Assembly: GCA_030411725.1 (NCBI GenBank)
Contig: MU839837.1
Coordinates: 372,001 to 436,000 of the forward strand
DNA length: 64,000 nucleotides
DNA from: Echria macrotheca
Lineage: Eukaryota > Ascomycota > Sordariomycetes > Sordariales > Schizotheciaceae
Reading direction: 5' to 3'
Part shown: positions 13,033-24,334 of the stretch, one piece after another
How positions within the stretch are numbered: position 1 is the stretch's first letter
Layout of the letters: each line of letters starts with the position of its first letter
Notes under the pieces: generated by a model
What the model saw: the letters and a program-made list of their open reading frames with translations, nothing else
What the model was told of the DNA's origin: nothing
Database searches by the model: none
Program-made: the position numbers and the translations under genes

Positions 13033-15245
13033 ATGCCGCCCGAAACCGACGCGGCGGCACAAGCCGGCAATAACTCCAGCGACTTCGTGAGTTGCGCCCT
13101 GCGTCGTGCAATGTGCAAATAACTAACCGTCGTGCTAGGTTCGCAAGCTGTACAAGTAGGCATACATCGCATTCTCTTGGTCGTTACTAGCGGATACTTA
13201 CCGACGAACATTAGAATGCTCGAGGACCCTTCGTACAATTCGGTTGTACGATGGAGCGCCGATGGAGATAGCTTTGTCGTTCTAGAGGTACGCCCTTGGC
13301 CTCCTCGTCCGACAGAATCTGCGCCTGACATTGAATGGTGTAGAACGAGAAATTCACGAAGACGATCCTCCCAAAGCACTTTAAACATTCCAATTTTGCG
13401 AGTTTCGTCCGGCAGTTGAACAAGTACGACTTCCACAAAGTCAGACACAACGAAGAAAGTGGCGAAACACCCTATGGGCGAGATGTAGGTGGCTTTCAAC
13501 TCTTTAGGGGCTTGGGTTGGTAACATTCATCAATAGGCCTGGGAATTCCGGCATCCCGAGTTTCGGGCCGACCGCAAAGACAACCTGGATAACATTAGGA
13601 GGAAAGCCCCGGCGCCTCGAAAGCCGACACAGGCAGAGGAAGCCTTCCCTGCAACCCAGCAAATCGTAGTGTTGAGCGAGTCGCTTGCGGCAACACAACA
13701 CCAGATCCAAGCGCTCCAGGAGCAGTACTTCGAACTGGCGCAGACTAACAAGGTGCTTGTTAATGAAGTCGTCAGCTTACAGAAAATGGTGAGGGCACAG
13801 AGTCAAGTGTCCAACGAGTTGATCACCCATTTGAACAACATCGAGGACAGGAGACGGAACAGCCGGCACTCGGCCCACTCGAGTCATTCCAGTCATTCGG
13901 GTCCTCAGTACCATACTGGAAACTTAGGCCTCTTGCCGGATGGTGCAGATGAACCAGCGCCCGAATTGCGGAGGGCTCGCGAGATCCTCAACGGGGTATC
14001 ACCAGATTCGCAAGCCGATAGAGAGCTGGAAAGGTTATCCGTAGCATACCACCAGAACGGATCCCCCGCGGACTCGGCTTCATCGTCGGTCATGTTCCCC
14101 CCGCCAGGTGCCGCGATGCCCCTTGTCCACGACCCATTGAACGACCCGAGGCACCTCGTCTATCCGGTTGGAACAACGCAGGGAATCGATCCATTCCACT
14201 CGGATCATATCCATAACATACCTTATAGCCGTCCTCTGAGCAATCCAAATGTGTTGGCCGAGGCACCGTCGCAAACGTCGCCGTCGGCGAAGGAACAGAT
14301 GGGATCTCTTTGGGGAGGAAGGAAGCCCAGGGTCCTCCTCGTTGAAGACGATAAAACCTGCGCGAGAATCGGTTCGAAATTCCTGACTAACGTCGACTGC
14401 ACAGTCGAAACTGCGGTAGGTACCTCCTGTGTCTCGCTCGTGGATCTTCCTAACTGGTGTGTAGCGGAACGGGTTGGATGCCGTGGACAAGATAAACCGC
14501 GAGAGTGACCGGTTCGATCTCATTTTCATGGACATCATTATGCCCCAGCTGGACGGTGTGTCGGCTACAGCGATGATTCGCATGGTGGCGCCGCGAGTCC
14601 CCATCATTGCCATGACATCCAACATTCGACAGGAAGACATAACAACATACTTCCAATTCGGTAGGTTGCCTGAGGGGGGCTGTCCAGAGTGTGTTTGTCT
14701 AACGTGCCCCAGGTATGAACGATGTTCTCGCGAAGCCGTTTACCAGGGATGGAATGGTTCGCATATTGAAGAAGCACCTCTCCTTCATGCTCAAGGACCC
14801 CTCGTCTGTGGGTTTAGGTTCGGATGATAGCGGTCAAACAATAGGAGCTCCTGGGCCGGGGCCACCAGGTTCGTCCCAGCAGTTCGCCGGTGGTTCCGCG
14901 GGCATGACCCTCGCGACAATGGGACAAGGGGGGCAAGTGAAGTTTGAACAAACACCGATCCAGTCGCCGACGACAACTTCCTCCTGGCACTCCCCAAGCC
15001 AAATCCAACAAGGGTCACCAAACCTCGACGGTAGTGGGTATATGAATGCTCAGCTGGGGAGCGGGCGGGGCGGCATGGTGTTGACACCCGGGGGGACACA
15101 ACGGCCACAGTATGTGAACCAAGTTGTAAACCAGGTCGGGGCCCCGCCCCTAGGCCGCATGCAAGACGGTATGGTCCTTGGCGATGATCGGCCAGAGAAG
15201 CGGCAGCGACTGTATGGTCCCTCCCAGGGGACATATGTGCAATAA
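13033..15245 (+). CDS. skn7: SKN7-type transcription factor: HSF DNA-binding domain plus response-regulator receiver
   Basis: Exons 13033-13086, 13139-13155, 13215-13287, 13344-13484, 13537-14415, 14465-14660 and 14713-15245 encode 630 residues. Residues about 17-110 form an HSF-type DNA-binding domain (FVRKLYKMLEDPSY, then SFVRQLNKYDFHKV). A coiled coil follows (about 140-200), then a disordered linker, and a receiver domain at 358-475 with acidic pair Asp366/Asp367, phospho-acceptor Asp411 in FMDIIMP, Thr439 and Lys461. The C-terminal tail is Gln/Gly/Pro-rich. In fungi Skn7 receives phosphate from the Ypd1 phosphotransfer protein in the two-component relay and controls oxidative and osmotic stress genes and development. 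The second exon is only 17 nt but is required to keep the conserved VRKLYK segment and frame. Every junction reads through into conserved sequence, so the model is firm. Confidence 0.95.
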
Positions 15246-18200
15246 TGACACTGGCGGTACTGCTGCATCAGCAGAGGCGGGGGAACTGGAGGGTATCGGG
15301 GCATCGGCGGTGGGACGGTTGGACGGTGACCTATCCGGCGTTGGGAGGTGGGCATCGGCAATTTTGTATGCCGTATTGTCTGGGTTGTCTGGCTTCTGGT
15401 TATTGCTGGCAGGTTGTCTGATGTATTTTCAGCTCATCGAACTTAATGAGAGTCGCTGCCAGTGCAGCATGATGAGCGCGGTGACTGTGACTTCGCGGAA
15501 GCTGACTGATCTCTGGGTTAATAAGTGACGGGACGGTTGGTATCGGAGGAGGCCGAGGCCGGGAAAGTCGACGGGGTCGGGTGGCTTATCTCGTGGCGGC
15601 CGGGAGATTTGTCGTTTGCAACCGGGGCTCGGCGGGACAGGCGTTGGACCGGGGCCGGGCTGTTTGTTCTAGGAGCGAGGCGGCGGGTAGGTCGGAACGG
15701 GGACGGGGACGGGGATGGGGACGAGTAAACCGCAACCACGAATCATCTAGACGGCGGAAAGCCCGGTTCCTCCCTTCCTTCCTTCGAGATAAAGATGAGA
15801 CGAGGGTCATCTTGAGAACTGTTTCTTCCGATCGGCAGCGCGAAGAGGTAGGATGTTTTCTGAGGAAGAGAGTTCTTTTCAGTCGGCGGTGGGTGGTGAA
15901 GTTGTTGTTGTTATTGTGTTATTGATGGGTTTGCCTTCCTGAGGTTCCCTCCCCTCTCGAGCAAGGCGGCGTCCCTCCTGAGGCCCTGAGGGGGTTCTAG
16001 ATCGTGCGCTGGCGGTTGGTTGGTTCTATTCGGGGAAGAAGATGAAGATGGTGAGAAGGATTCGAGATAACATCTGGATGGATGGATGTCTTTTGTTTGT
16101 TTGTCCAAGTCGGCCTGTCTGTCTCGACGGTGGGTGATGGTTGATGGTGGTTTGGTGGATCTGGGTCTGGCTGAGGTGAGGTGGAAGTCGACAGCAGTGA
16201 GTGTGATCCAGGCAAACGGTTGTCAAGCCAAGCCTGGCTTGGAGGGGTGTGCGGTGCGGATGTGACTTGCTTTTCTACTGCTGGGTCTGGTGTCTGGGTC
16301 TGGACCTAGGTTTGTCAGATGGAGGGATGGAGGGATGGATTGTCTGCCCTGTAAGAAAGTCGGCAGAGTTCTGCCGCCGTCGAAGCTTGCACCGGGCCTG
16401 GGGCTGGACGGGGACCCGACCGCAGTCCAACAGGCGCTGGGACTTGGTTTGAAAAGGGTTCTAGACTCCTCCGTAGGCACCGCTGCGAGAGAGCCAAGCA
16501 CGGGAAGCTACACTTGTCCGGTCCTTGCTGCAGCTCCGTTTGATACTTACTGCCTGCCGTTGCCGGCCGGCGTGGCATCGCATGAGCCAGCCCCTCGTTT
16601 GCTCGGCGATCCCTTGTCTGCATAGGTTTACCCTTCTGCAGTGAGGGTGGTAGTCGTGCAGTATTCGGAGATGAGGGAAAGTTCGAACTTAAATCACAGA
16701 GGTGTGTCTATTCATGGGTTTTACAAGTTGATGACACAGTGCTTGCTCACACGTCGTTCATTAAAGGACCAACTGCCAGATCAAGAAAGCCACCTCGGTA
16801 CGGATTACACGCCCGTGCAAACAAGCCAAGCCCTTCGCGACCATGCCCTGCCGAGCCACGATCATGGACCTGGCCAGAGCAGCCACATCAAGCAAAATCG
16901 GCCCACTTCTAACATCTTCACAGGATGTGGGCGCACAGCGAGAAGCCGCCAGGCTACCGAGGGGCGCTATTTAGTGTTTCACATGAATCGGGTGGGATCC
17001 TTTTCATCTCCAACAGGAGTATTTGATGCCGAGGAAGGGCTCAAAATCGCAATGCTTCCCCATCTCTCGGGGCCAGTGCGGAAGTGACAGACAGGTAGGG
17101 TAAACGACTTGTTATGGGTCTGGGGAGGAGCAACGCAGTCAGAAGGCGCGAGGGAAACACGGGCCGCATGGATGTGTGGTTGAGAAACGTTGCAAACGAA
17201 CCTCGGAGCGGACCACGAATTGCAGCAAGGAGGTTCATCGGAATGAGGTTCTGGACGGGCCCATTTTGACGCGCCGCAACAGCTGATGCGGGACGACATG
17301 CCAAGCCTGCCCCAAACGGGTGGCTCCCGACGGCTTCGGTGCATGGTATTGGTCGATTTTGGGCGCCTTGATTGGTACCACAGTAGACGCACTCCTTTTC
17401 CACCCCGCTCTCGAATGAACCCTGCAGCAACTGCATTCGACAACGAGGTCCTCCCGCACGTCCCTGCTGGTATCGACCAAGTGCGAAAGTTACTCTGCCA
17501 AGTCTGCAATGTACTTTCCTTGTGGCGGTTGCTCGTCAACATTTCTTTCGTCAGCATGCTCCTCGGTTTGCAGAAGCTCCAGCTCTACGGCGAAGCCAGG
17601 GATCCAGTATCCGTCCGGAAGACGTGGGAGACTGCCTTTGGAGTACTCAGGCCTTGTCTGAGGCTGTGGGCAGCTTGCCGGCCGGCTCAGCTTGGATCCC
17701 TAAGTCACGAGCCGCAGGTTCCTTCTTATAGGGCGGCATGGTATCTACTGGGTTCAATGGTGTTGCGGTTGCGTGGCGGGCAGCCAAGGTCGTTGTGGAA
17801 GCTAATATTTCAGGCCCTCACATGAATTGGACCTTATCAGAGGAATCCTGTTGCGGCGTCAAACTTGCGCGTTGAGCGGGATGTGGCTTGATCGAAATGT
17901 AAGACATATGGATCTGGTGCCGAACAACCGGGCGGCAAGTAAAGTTTGCGCCTCAGATGCGCCAATCTCGCAGTGTGTCGGTGGAAGAGGTGTGATCAAT
18001 GTCGACCCATCCAGCGTCGACGATTCTGCATCACATCAACCAAGAAGACTAGTTGAGATTGTCAGCACCCGGCGAACCGCACGGATCAACTGTAACATGA
18101 TAATTCGTAGGCTCATGGCATCGGATGAAGCATTATGGAAGACCCACCTTAAAAGGGCTGAAGAAAACATCGACGCTGTTTCTTAGCTGAAAGATGGGCG

Positions 18201-18443
18201 ACCTGGGTAATTACCGTTTTGGGTTAGACGCACCCTTCAGCTCTTGCAGCAAGCAACAACCCCGCACCCCACCATTGAACACAGCAAAGCTCTGGATTCA
18301 GCCTTTTGAGTCATCGACCACATGCAAAACAAAACGGTTTCTGATCGGATTCCTTTCTGCATAAACATCCCTGCCAGCAACAATTCGAATACATCTAACT
18401 CGGCTTGTATTGTTTTAACGAAGAGTACCATCCCGCGTTTCTG
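15246..18443. other. intergenic region between SKN7 and eIF2B epsilon
   Basis: No gene is recognised in 3.2 kb. It carries the SKN7 3' UTR, a G-rich tract near 15699-15720 and the eIF2B promoter. Open frames such as 17286-17825 have no known motif and unconvincing composition. A non-coding transcript cannot be excluded. Confidence 0.45.
15699..15720 (+). repeat. perfect G-quadruplex-type tract, four GGGG runs with 2-nt loops
   Basis: Runs of four G lie at 15699-15702, 15705-15708, 15711-15714 and 15717-15720, separated by AC, AC and AT. This fits the strict intramolecular G4 pattern. It sits about 450 bp past the SKN7 stop codon, on the same strand as the transcript. Confidence 0.8.
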
Positions 18444-20748
18444 ATGTCGAGCAAGCAAAGCGGCAGGGTCGCCGCTGCCAGCAAGTCAAAGAAGTCGGGC
18501 AAGTCAAGCACCGACGAGAAGGCCGAAGATGTGCTCCAGGCGGTGGTATGTGTTCTCGGTGCTTGCCTTCTCGTCAATGTACTGATGTTTGATCGCAAGG
18601 TCATCGCAGACTCCTTCCAGGATCGGTTCAAGCCATTCACACTGGAAAAGCCCAGGGTAAATCCCCCCCAAGTCTCACAGATCTCGCAGCAGCTCACCCA
18701 CATGCCAGTGTCTGCTCCCCTTAGCAGGCGTACCGATTATCGAATACACACTCGAGGCTCTCGCAGCCAATGGCGTCCAAGAGGTCTATATCTATTGTGG
18801 CGCCCACTCCGAGGAAATCGACAACTACATCCACGAGTCTGCGCGATTCAACCCCACGAGCATCATCTCCCCGTTCTCGACTCTCGAGCTGATCCGGGTT
18901 ACTGACGCAACATCGGTTGGCGATTTCCTGCGCGATCTCGATAAGCGAGCAATAGTCAGCGGAGATTTCATTGTCGTTCATGGCGATCTTGTCACCAACG
19001 TTCCTCTAGCCGACGCTTTGGCAAAGCATAAGAAGAGGAGAGAGGCAAATCGAGATGCCTGTATGACGATGGTTCTCCGCTCTATCGGCGTGGAACCGCA
19101 CCGAGCGGCCAAGTCGCGAGTTATCCAGCCTATTTTCGTTGTTGGTCTAGACGATGGTCGGTGTCTGCAATACGATGAGCTCCTTCCCGGCGAGTCCTTC
19201 GACCTGGATATGTCAATTCCGGGAGAGGATTACGAGATCAGGGCAGACCTTATCGACTGTGGTATCGACATCTGCACCCTAGACATCCTCGCATTGTGGT
19301 CCGAGAGTTTCGACTACGAGCTGCCAAGGAGAAACTTCCTTCACGGTGTACTCAAGGACTGGGAGCTGAATGGCAAGATGATTTACACAGAGATTCTGGA
19401 CGAGGGCTACGCTTGTCGCGCTAGCAACCTTAAGCTTTACGACTGCATCACCAAGGATATCATTGGGCGCTGGGCTTTTCCGATCGTTCCCGAATCGAAT
19501 TTCGTCCACGGTCAAACATTCAAGAGGACCATGGAAGGTTCCTGCTTCGAGGATGGCGTCATAACCGCGCGGGGGAGCAGCGTCAAGTCGTCCATCATTG
19601 GGAGCCACAGTTCGGTGGGCGACAAAACGGCAGTACACAGCAGTGTCATTGGAAGGAGATGCAAGATCGGGAAGAACGTCACCATCAAGGAGAGCTATAT
19701 CTGGGACGACGTAACAATCGAGGATGGCGCGACAATAGAGCATTCGATCATTGCAAATTCGGCGGCGATTGGCAAGGGAGTTCGGGTTCCCAATGGCACC
19801 TTGATCTCGTTCAGGGTTCGAGTAGGGGATGGACAAAAGCTGCCGGAAAACCCTCCGGCACGTATTTCTCTTCTGACCGAAGGAAAGATGCCCTCTCCAA
19901 CTGATGCATCTCTCGTGGGTCCGGAGGGCATCGGTTCTCTTTACCAGGAGCCAGTTGATGAGGATGAGGACGAAGAAGATGATCAAAAAGTCAGAGCCGC
20001 TGCCCTGGAGGAGAACTCACTTATGTACTCCCTGGGACACCTCAGCCTTTCATCGCTCTCAATATCGACCCTAGCCTCGCAGGATGCGTACGATTCCGAT
20101 GGAGAAAGCAACATCTCTGGGTCACCTGGCCCGGGCGTCTCGAGCCCTGGTCGGCTCTCCCCGTTTGAACCGGATGCATTCCACGGAGATGCTGTACACG
20201 GGCTCGTCGACGCCCTACGCGCTGATGACAACGAGGATTTCGACTCTGCCAAGCTCGAATTTATGGGCCTTAGACTGGCCAACAATGCCTCGGATGCCTC
20301 GATGCGACGCGCTATTGCCGTTGCTTTTGCGCACCGCGCTGCTGAGCTTATGAGCCCGGAACATGGTGGCCTCGAACCGACTAAGGCGGCGGAGCGGGCC
20401 TTTACCGCGAAGAAGGGCGCGGTCAAGTTCATCAGCGAGGTTGGTGTCGGCGGTGACAGCAAGATGTTGCAGGCAGAGTTCGCCCTGGCCCTCCAGAAGG
20501 CGCTTCTCGGCATCAAGGGGCTTGAGGTCCTAAGAGCTGGCGCGCTGCTCGCCGCCATGCTCCAGCAGCTGTATAACCTTGACGTGCTGGAGGAGGACGG
20601 CATCCTGACGTGGTGGGCTGACAAGCGGGCGGGCGAGGACGACAATCTGAATAAGGTCAAGGAGAAGTGCCGCGTGCTCGTGGACTGGCTGGAGAATGCG
20701 GATGAGGAGGATGATGACGATGATGAGGATGAGGATGATAGCGACTGA
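18444..20748 (+). CDS. gcd6: translation initiation factor eIF2B subunit epsilon (GCD6)
   Basis: Exons 18444-18545, 18600-18656 and 18709-20748 encode 732 residues. The order is that of the catalytic subunit of the eIF2 guanine-nucleotide exchange factor: a nucleotidyl-transferase-like domain (VIADSFQDRFKPFTLEKPR, then CLLPLAGVPIIEYTLEAL and VHGDLVTNVPL), hexapeptide left-handed beta-helix repeats (around IGSHSSVGDKTAVHSSVIG and EDGATIEHSIIANSAAIG), a Ser/Gly-rich linker, and a W2/HEAT exchange domain at the C terminus ending in an acidic tail (NADEEDDDDDEDEDDSD). It recycles eIF2-GDP to eIF2-GTP in the cytoplasm. The first intron is 54 bp, a multiple of three and free of stops, so unspliced RNA would encode 18 extra residues. 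It is called an intron because QAV/VIADSF is continuous in the family. Confidence 0.95.
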
Positions 20749-21426
20749 GTGGGCAACTGGGTGACCGTAGGGTCTTCGTAGTTGATCATCCCTCGGTGGG
20801 ATGGCCGGAATCGGTGTCTTTGACGCACAGCCGGGAAAGGCTTGTCCGATGTGGACCATAGAATTCGCTAGGTCAGGAGAAACCAGCCCTTTTATGTGTT
20901 ATCTCTTCTCAATGCACGTGAATCCATTGGCAAACTTCCAAGGCGCGTGTGGTTGTGAGTTACTCTGGCGAACATGAGTACGAGACAAAGAGCTTTTATG
21001 TTCGGCCCGTACACAGGGAAACGACGCCGTCACCGCCATCAACCACTGCAGCTGGATTCGAATGGCACATATCTCGATCAGAGTCACTCATTGATTTGAG
21101 GTCTCACCAGACCAACCAACACACAGTCAGGAGATATTTATCCATGCTGCCATGCGCCCGAGGAGATAGATCTAAATACCCCTACTGGTAGCAATCTGAC
21201 ACATCTCACACACGGATTTAACCAGTTAGGTTGGAAGGTGGTTTTCAGAGTTGGGTTTTTGCTTCGTCTCATCTTGGATCTAGTAACCATTGTACATTTG
21301 CTAGCTACGGTTTAGACAGGGACGTTTGTTCAAAACCTAGCAGCTGCCCCAAGCAATCGATCAATCAATCAATCTACATAAATACAAAGGTTTTATTTCC
21401 GTCCCACCCTGAAGCATAAATACAGT

Positions 21427-21461
<35 letters not shown>

Positions 21462-21824
21462 TTTTTTTCTCTCCACATCCATCCCGTCCCACCCCTTGTG
21501 CACCTCCCTGAATGGCAACAATGGAAGTGACACATCCTCGCCCATCTATCTACATTTTCTTCCTTCCCCGCTCTCAACTTCTCCTGTCTCTCTGGCGCGC
21601 GGAGAAACAGTTACCAGGTATATTTCAGTGAGTAGGACGAGAGGACACGAGTGAGGATATGCACCTCGAGAATTAGCAATTAGCGTACTTGCAGTACTTG
21701 CATGGTAAATGGCTCAAGCCAACGCTCGAAACCATCCGGGATATCAAGTTCCAACCCAACAAACCAACCAACAACCAACCACCACTCTGCAAAATCACAC
21801 GGCAAGGTTACAAGCGGATCTCGG
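20749..21824. other. convergent intergenic region between eIF2B epsilon and the metallopeptidase
   Basis: This is the 3' flank of two converging genes. It contains a TG dinucleotide tract and a T-rich stretch but no gene that can be supported. Confidence 0.5.
21429..21457. repeat. (TG)n microsatellite
   Basis: An uninterrupted TG dinucleotide tract of about 14 units, followed by a C/T-rich run, lies in the convergent region 370 bp from the metallopeptidase stop codon. Confidence 0.95.
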
Positions 21825-24334
21825 CTACCGAGTAATGATAACAGAAAACCCGTCAACCCAAGCTCCGCAGGAGCCCGTCACGCCGCATATGTTGTATCCT
21901 CTGGGGGGTATGAGTGTGTGACTGCAAGATGTGTCATTAGTAAATGATTGGTCGCTGGCGTTATCTGGGGATAAAACGTACGCTGATCCTCCATGTACGT
22001 TTCCATACATGGGAGACCTTCTTCCCAGACTCGTGAGGACCTGGACGGCATCGATCCACACTCCTGCCCTGACGTTGAACCCAGTGATGTACTCGCCGCG
22101 GCGAATATCTACAATATAAATTAGCGACGACGACGGCGGGCCGAAGAATGCAAACTTACCCATATCAAACGTGTCGCCTCCTGCCTTGCCGCCTCGCTTG
22201 CCAAAAAGCTGTCGCGAGTCATCATCGTAGACGAACTCCATGCCGTCGAAAGCAAAACCGTGGTAGAATATGATGCGGGACAGAACCCGGTCCTGTCGCA
22301 AGGCGCTCGTGAATATAAACTCTTGCGGTTCGGAGCCATCCATTTGAGAGAATCCAAGTTTCTTGCCCCGGAACGCTGTCTTGCCCATACCAGGGACGCC
22401 CCCGGGAAGCTTGAGACTCGACTCTTTGGATGAACATAGCTTTTTGAAATCATCAATGTCGAGGCACCCGCCACCGTGCGATTTGATGCAAATCTTCATG
22501 GCCCCTTTCCTCTTATCTTCGGGCAGCCGGCTTCGCAATTCTTGGTCGCTGAGCAGCACTTGCCGTTGGATCGGCCCATTTTCGGCGGCATATTCGATCC
22601 AATTATGACAAACATCGTCACCCTCGCCGAATATCTCAATGAAGGCTATCCCGGTTGCTGCGGTAAGCATCACGCCCCCGTTGTCAACAGGCCATGCGTG
22701 AACGCTGTCATCGGGGTTTAAGGCAGGGTCATTGGGGAGGCGGAAGCATGGATGGCTGCGGAATCGCAGGCAATCAAGTCGGTGCCAGGTGCACTCGTCG
22801 TCCTGGGAAACGGGACCACCCTTGGAGCGTGTGCGAGTTGAGTAGGCTTCGCGAGCGAGAAAGGTGCGGTTAAGTGTAACGTAATCTCGTGCCATGACCC
22901 CCTTCTCCTGGTGTGGCAGGCCAAAGAGGTGCCCGGTTTCGTGGAGATGAGCTCCGATCCCGATATTGGCAGCTTCCCAGGAACTGCCGGCGTCGTTACA
23001 ATCGTTAGCCAGCCAGTTGGTATCTGTTGGCGTGCAGTCGCTCAACGCCGGCACCACCTCCTCGAAGCTTGCCGGGTAGCTCTGGAGGCAGTGCGACCCG
23101 AAAATACCGACGTGCAGATCGCCGGCACTTCCTCCAAGTGCAGCATGTCCCACGATGGTTTTCGAGCTCGTATCCCAGTGCGAGTCCAGCAGCAACACAG
23201 ACACATATTGCTTCTGTCCCGGGAGGGGTTTGAAGTAGTCCCTCACTGCGTCGATGGCAATCCCGTAGAGGGCTCCCTTGTCTGTAGCGTTGGCATTCTG
23301 CTGGGCGCGGTTCAGATCTCGGAGCTCGGCAAGTGTCTTCTCTGTTCGGATGATATGCACACGGGCCTCAGACCGCAGCGTGCCAAACTCTCGGTCTCTC
23401 TGGTTCGACGTCCCTGAAGTCCACTCTTCTTCGAATCTGAACGCACGGCGTCCCAGCTTGTTGCGCCACATCTGTTCGGCGGTAAATGCCTGCCATAGAT
23501 ACGCAGCCATGCGGAACTTGCGGACTGCTGTTTCCAGGCCGTTGCCTTCCCTCTCGATCCTCGCAGGGAGAGCGTCAAATGTGCCGGGGGAGTCCTTGGC
23601 GACGAGAATGGCCAGCTGAAGCGGCGGGGAACTGGAGGGAGTAATCATGTGTACTGTCAGGTATGAGGCATGGATTGGATTAGAGGATCCGCTGTTTGCA
23701 AGCTTCGGGCTAGAAAAGTCAAACCGCAAACGGTTGGCGCCCGGCATCATGTAAACCAATGCCTTGAACTGAGAATGGCAAACCGGCCAGGTCGTAGGGG
23801 GAAACTGGTCATCGAGCCGGCTGACGGTCAGATGCCCGTCAAGCAGCTGTTGAGGCGAGTCGCCTATCGTGCCCGACACGAGCAACACCTTCTGATAGAC
23901 CTGCTGTGCGTGAGCGAGCGTAAATAGCTGGTGACGGATGTATGTCTTACCCAGGAACTGTCCGGCACATTGGTGATGCGAGGAGAGTACTGCGAAGTGG
24001 GCAGACTCGGCCCTCTTCCGCTCTGTACTGGGGATCCCAAGCCGGCCATGCCAGATACACTATATCGGTTTGTAGCGCTGTTTGGATTACCCGGCAGTGG
24101 CGGGCGCAAGATGGGTGTTGGAGATGCTTGGACAGGCTGTGGAAGAGGGTCCTTGACGTGTAAGTTCAGCGCGAGGTCGGACTGTTCGCCAATGGATGGC
24201 GGCGTTAGAGAGCCCGTGGTGGGGGAGGTGCCATGGCTGCCATCGCTCGAAGTATCGGTTGATCGGCCCGTCCTGAAGCTGGCTCTCGACTTCCTCCGCA
24301 CCATATCCTTGAAATTCGAGAACGACGGGGCCAT
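21825..24334 (-). CDS. zinc metallopeptidase (YIL108W-like) with C-terminal jacalin-like lectin domain
   Basis: Minus-strand exons in transcript order are 24334-23951, 23903-22160, 22108-21982 and 21921-21825, giving 783 residues. After a Ser/Pro-rich N terminus, a catalytic region carries the metzincin-like zinc signature HETGHLFGLPH (residues about 449-459, with Glu450 as general base), within a long fungal-specific fold of the putative peptidase family typified by yeast YIL108W. The last 180 residues contain jacalin-like strands (SRIIFYHGFAFDGMEFVYDD, then GEYITGFNVRAGVWIDAVQV and VTGSCGAWVDGFSVI), suggesting carbohydrate binding. There is no signal peptide, so a cytosolic role is likely. 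Introns two (51 bp) and three (60 bp) are multiples of three without stops, so the frame also reads through. They are called from GTAAGT/GTACGT donors, a TACTAAT-type branch in the third, and restored family sequence. Substrate unknown. Confidence 0.88.
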
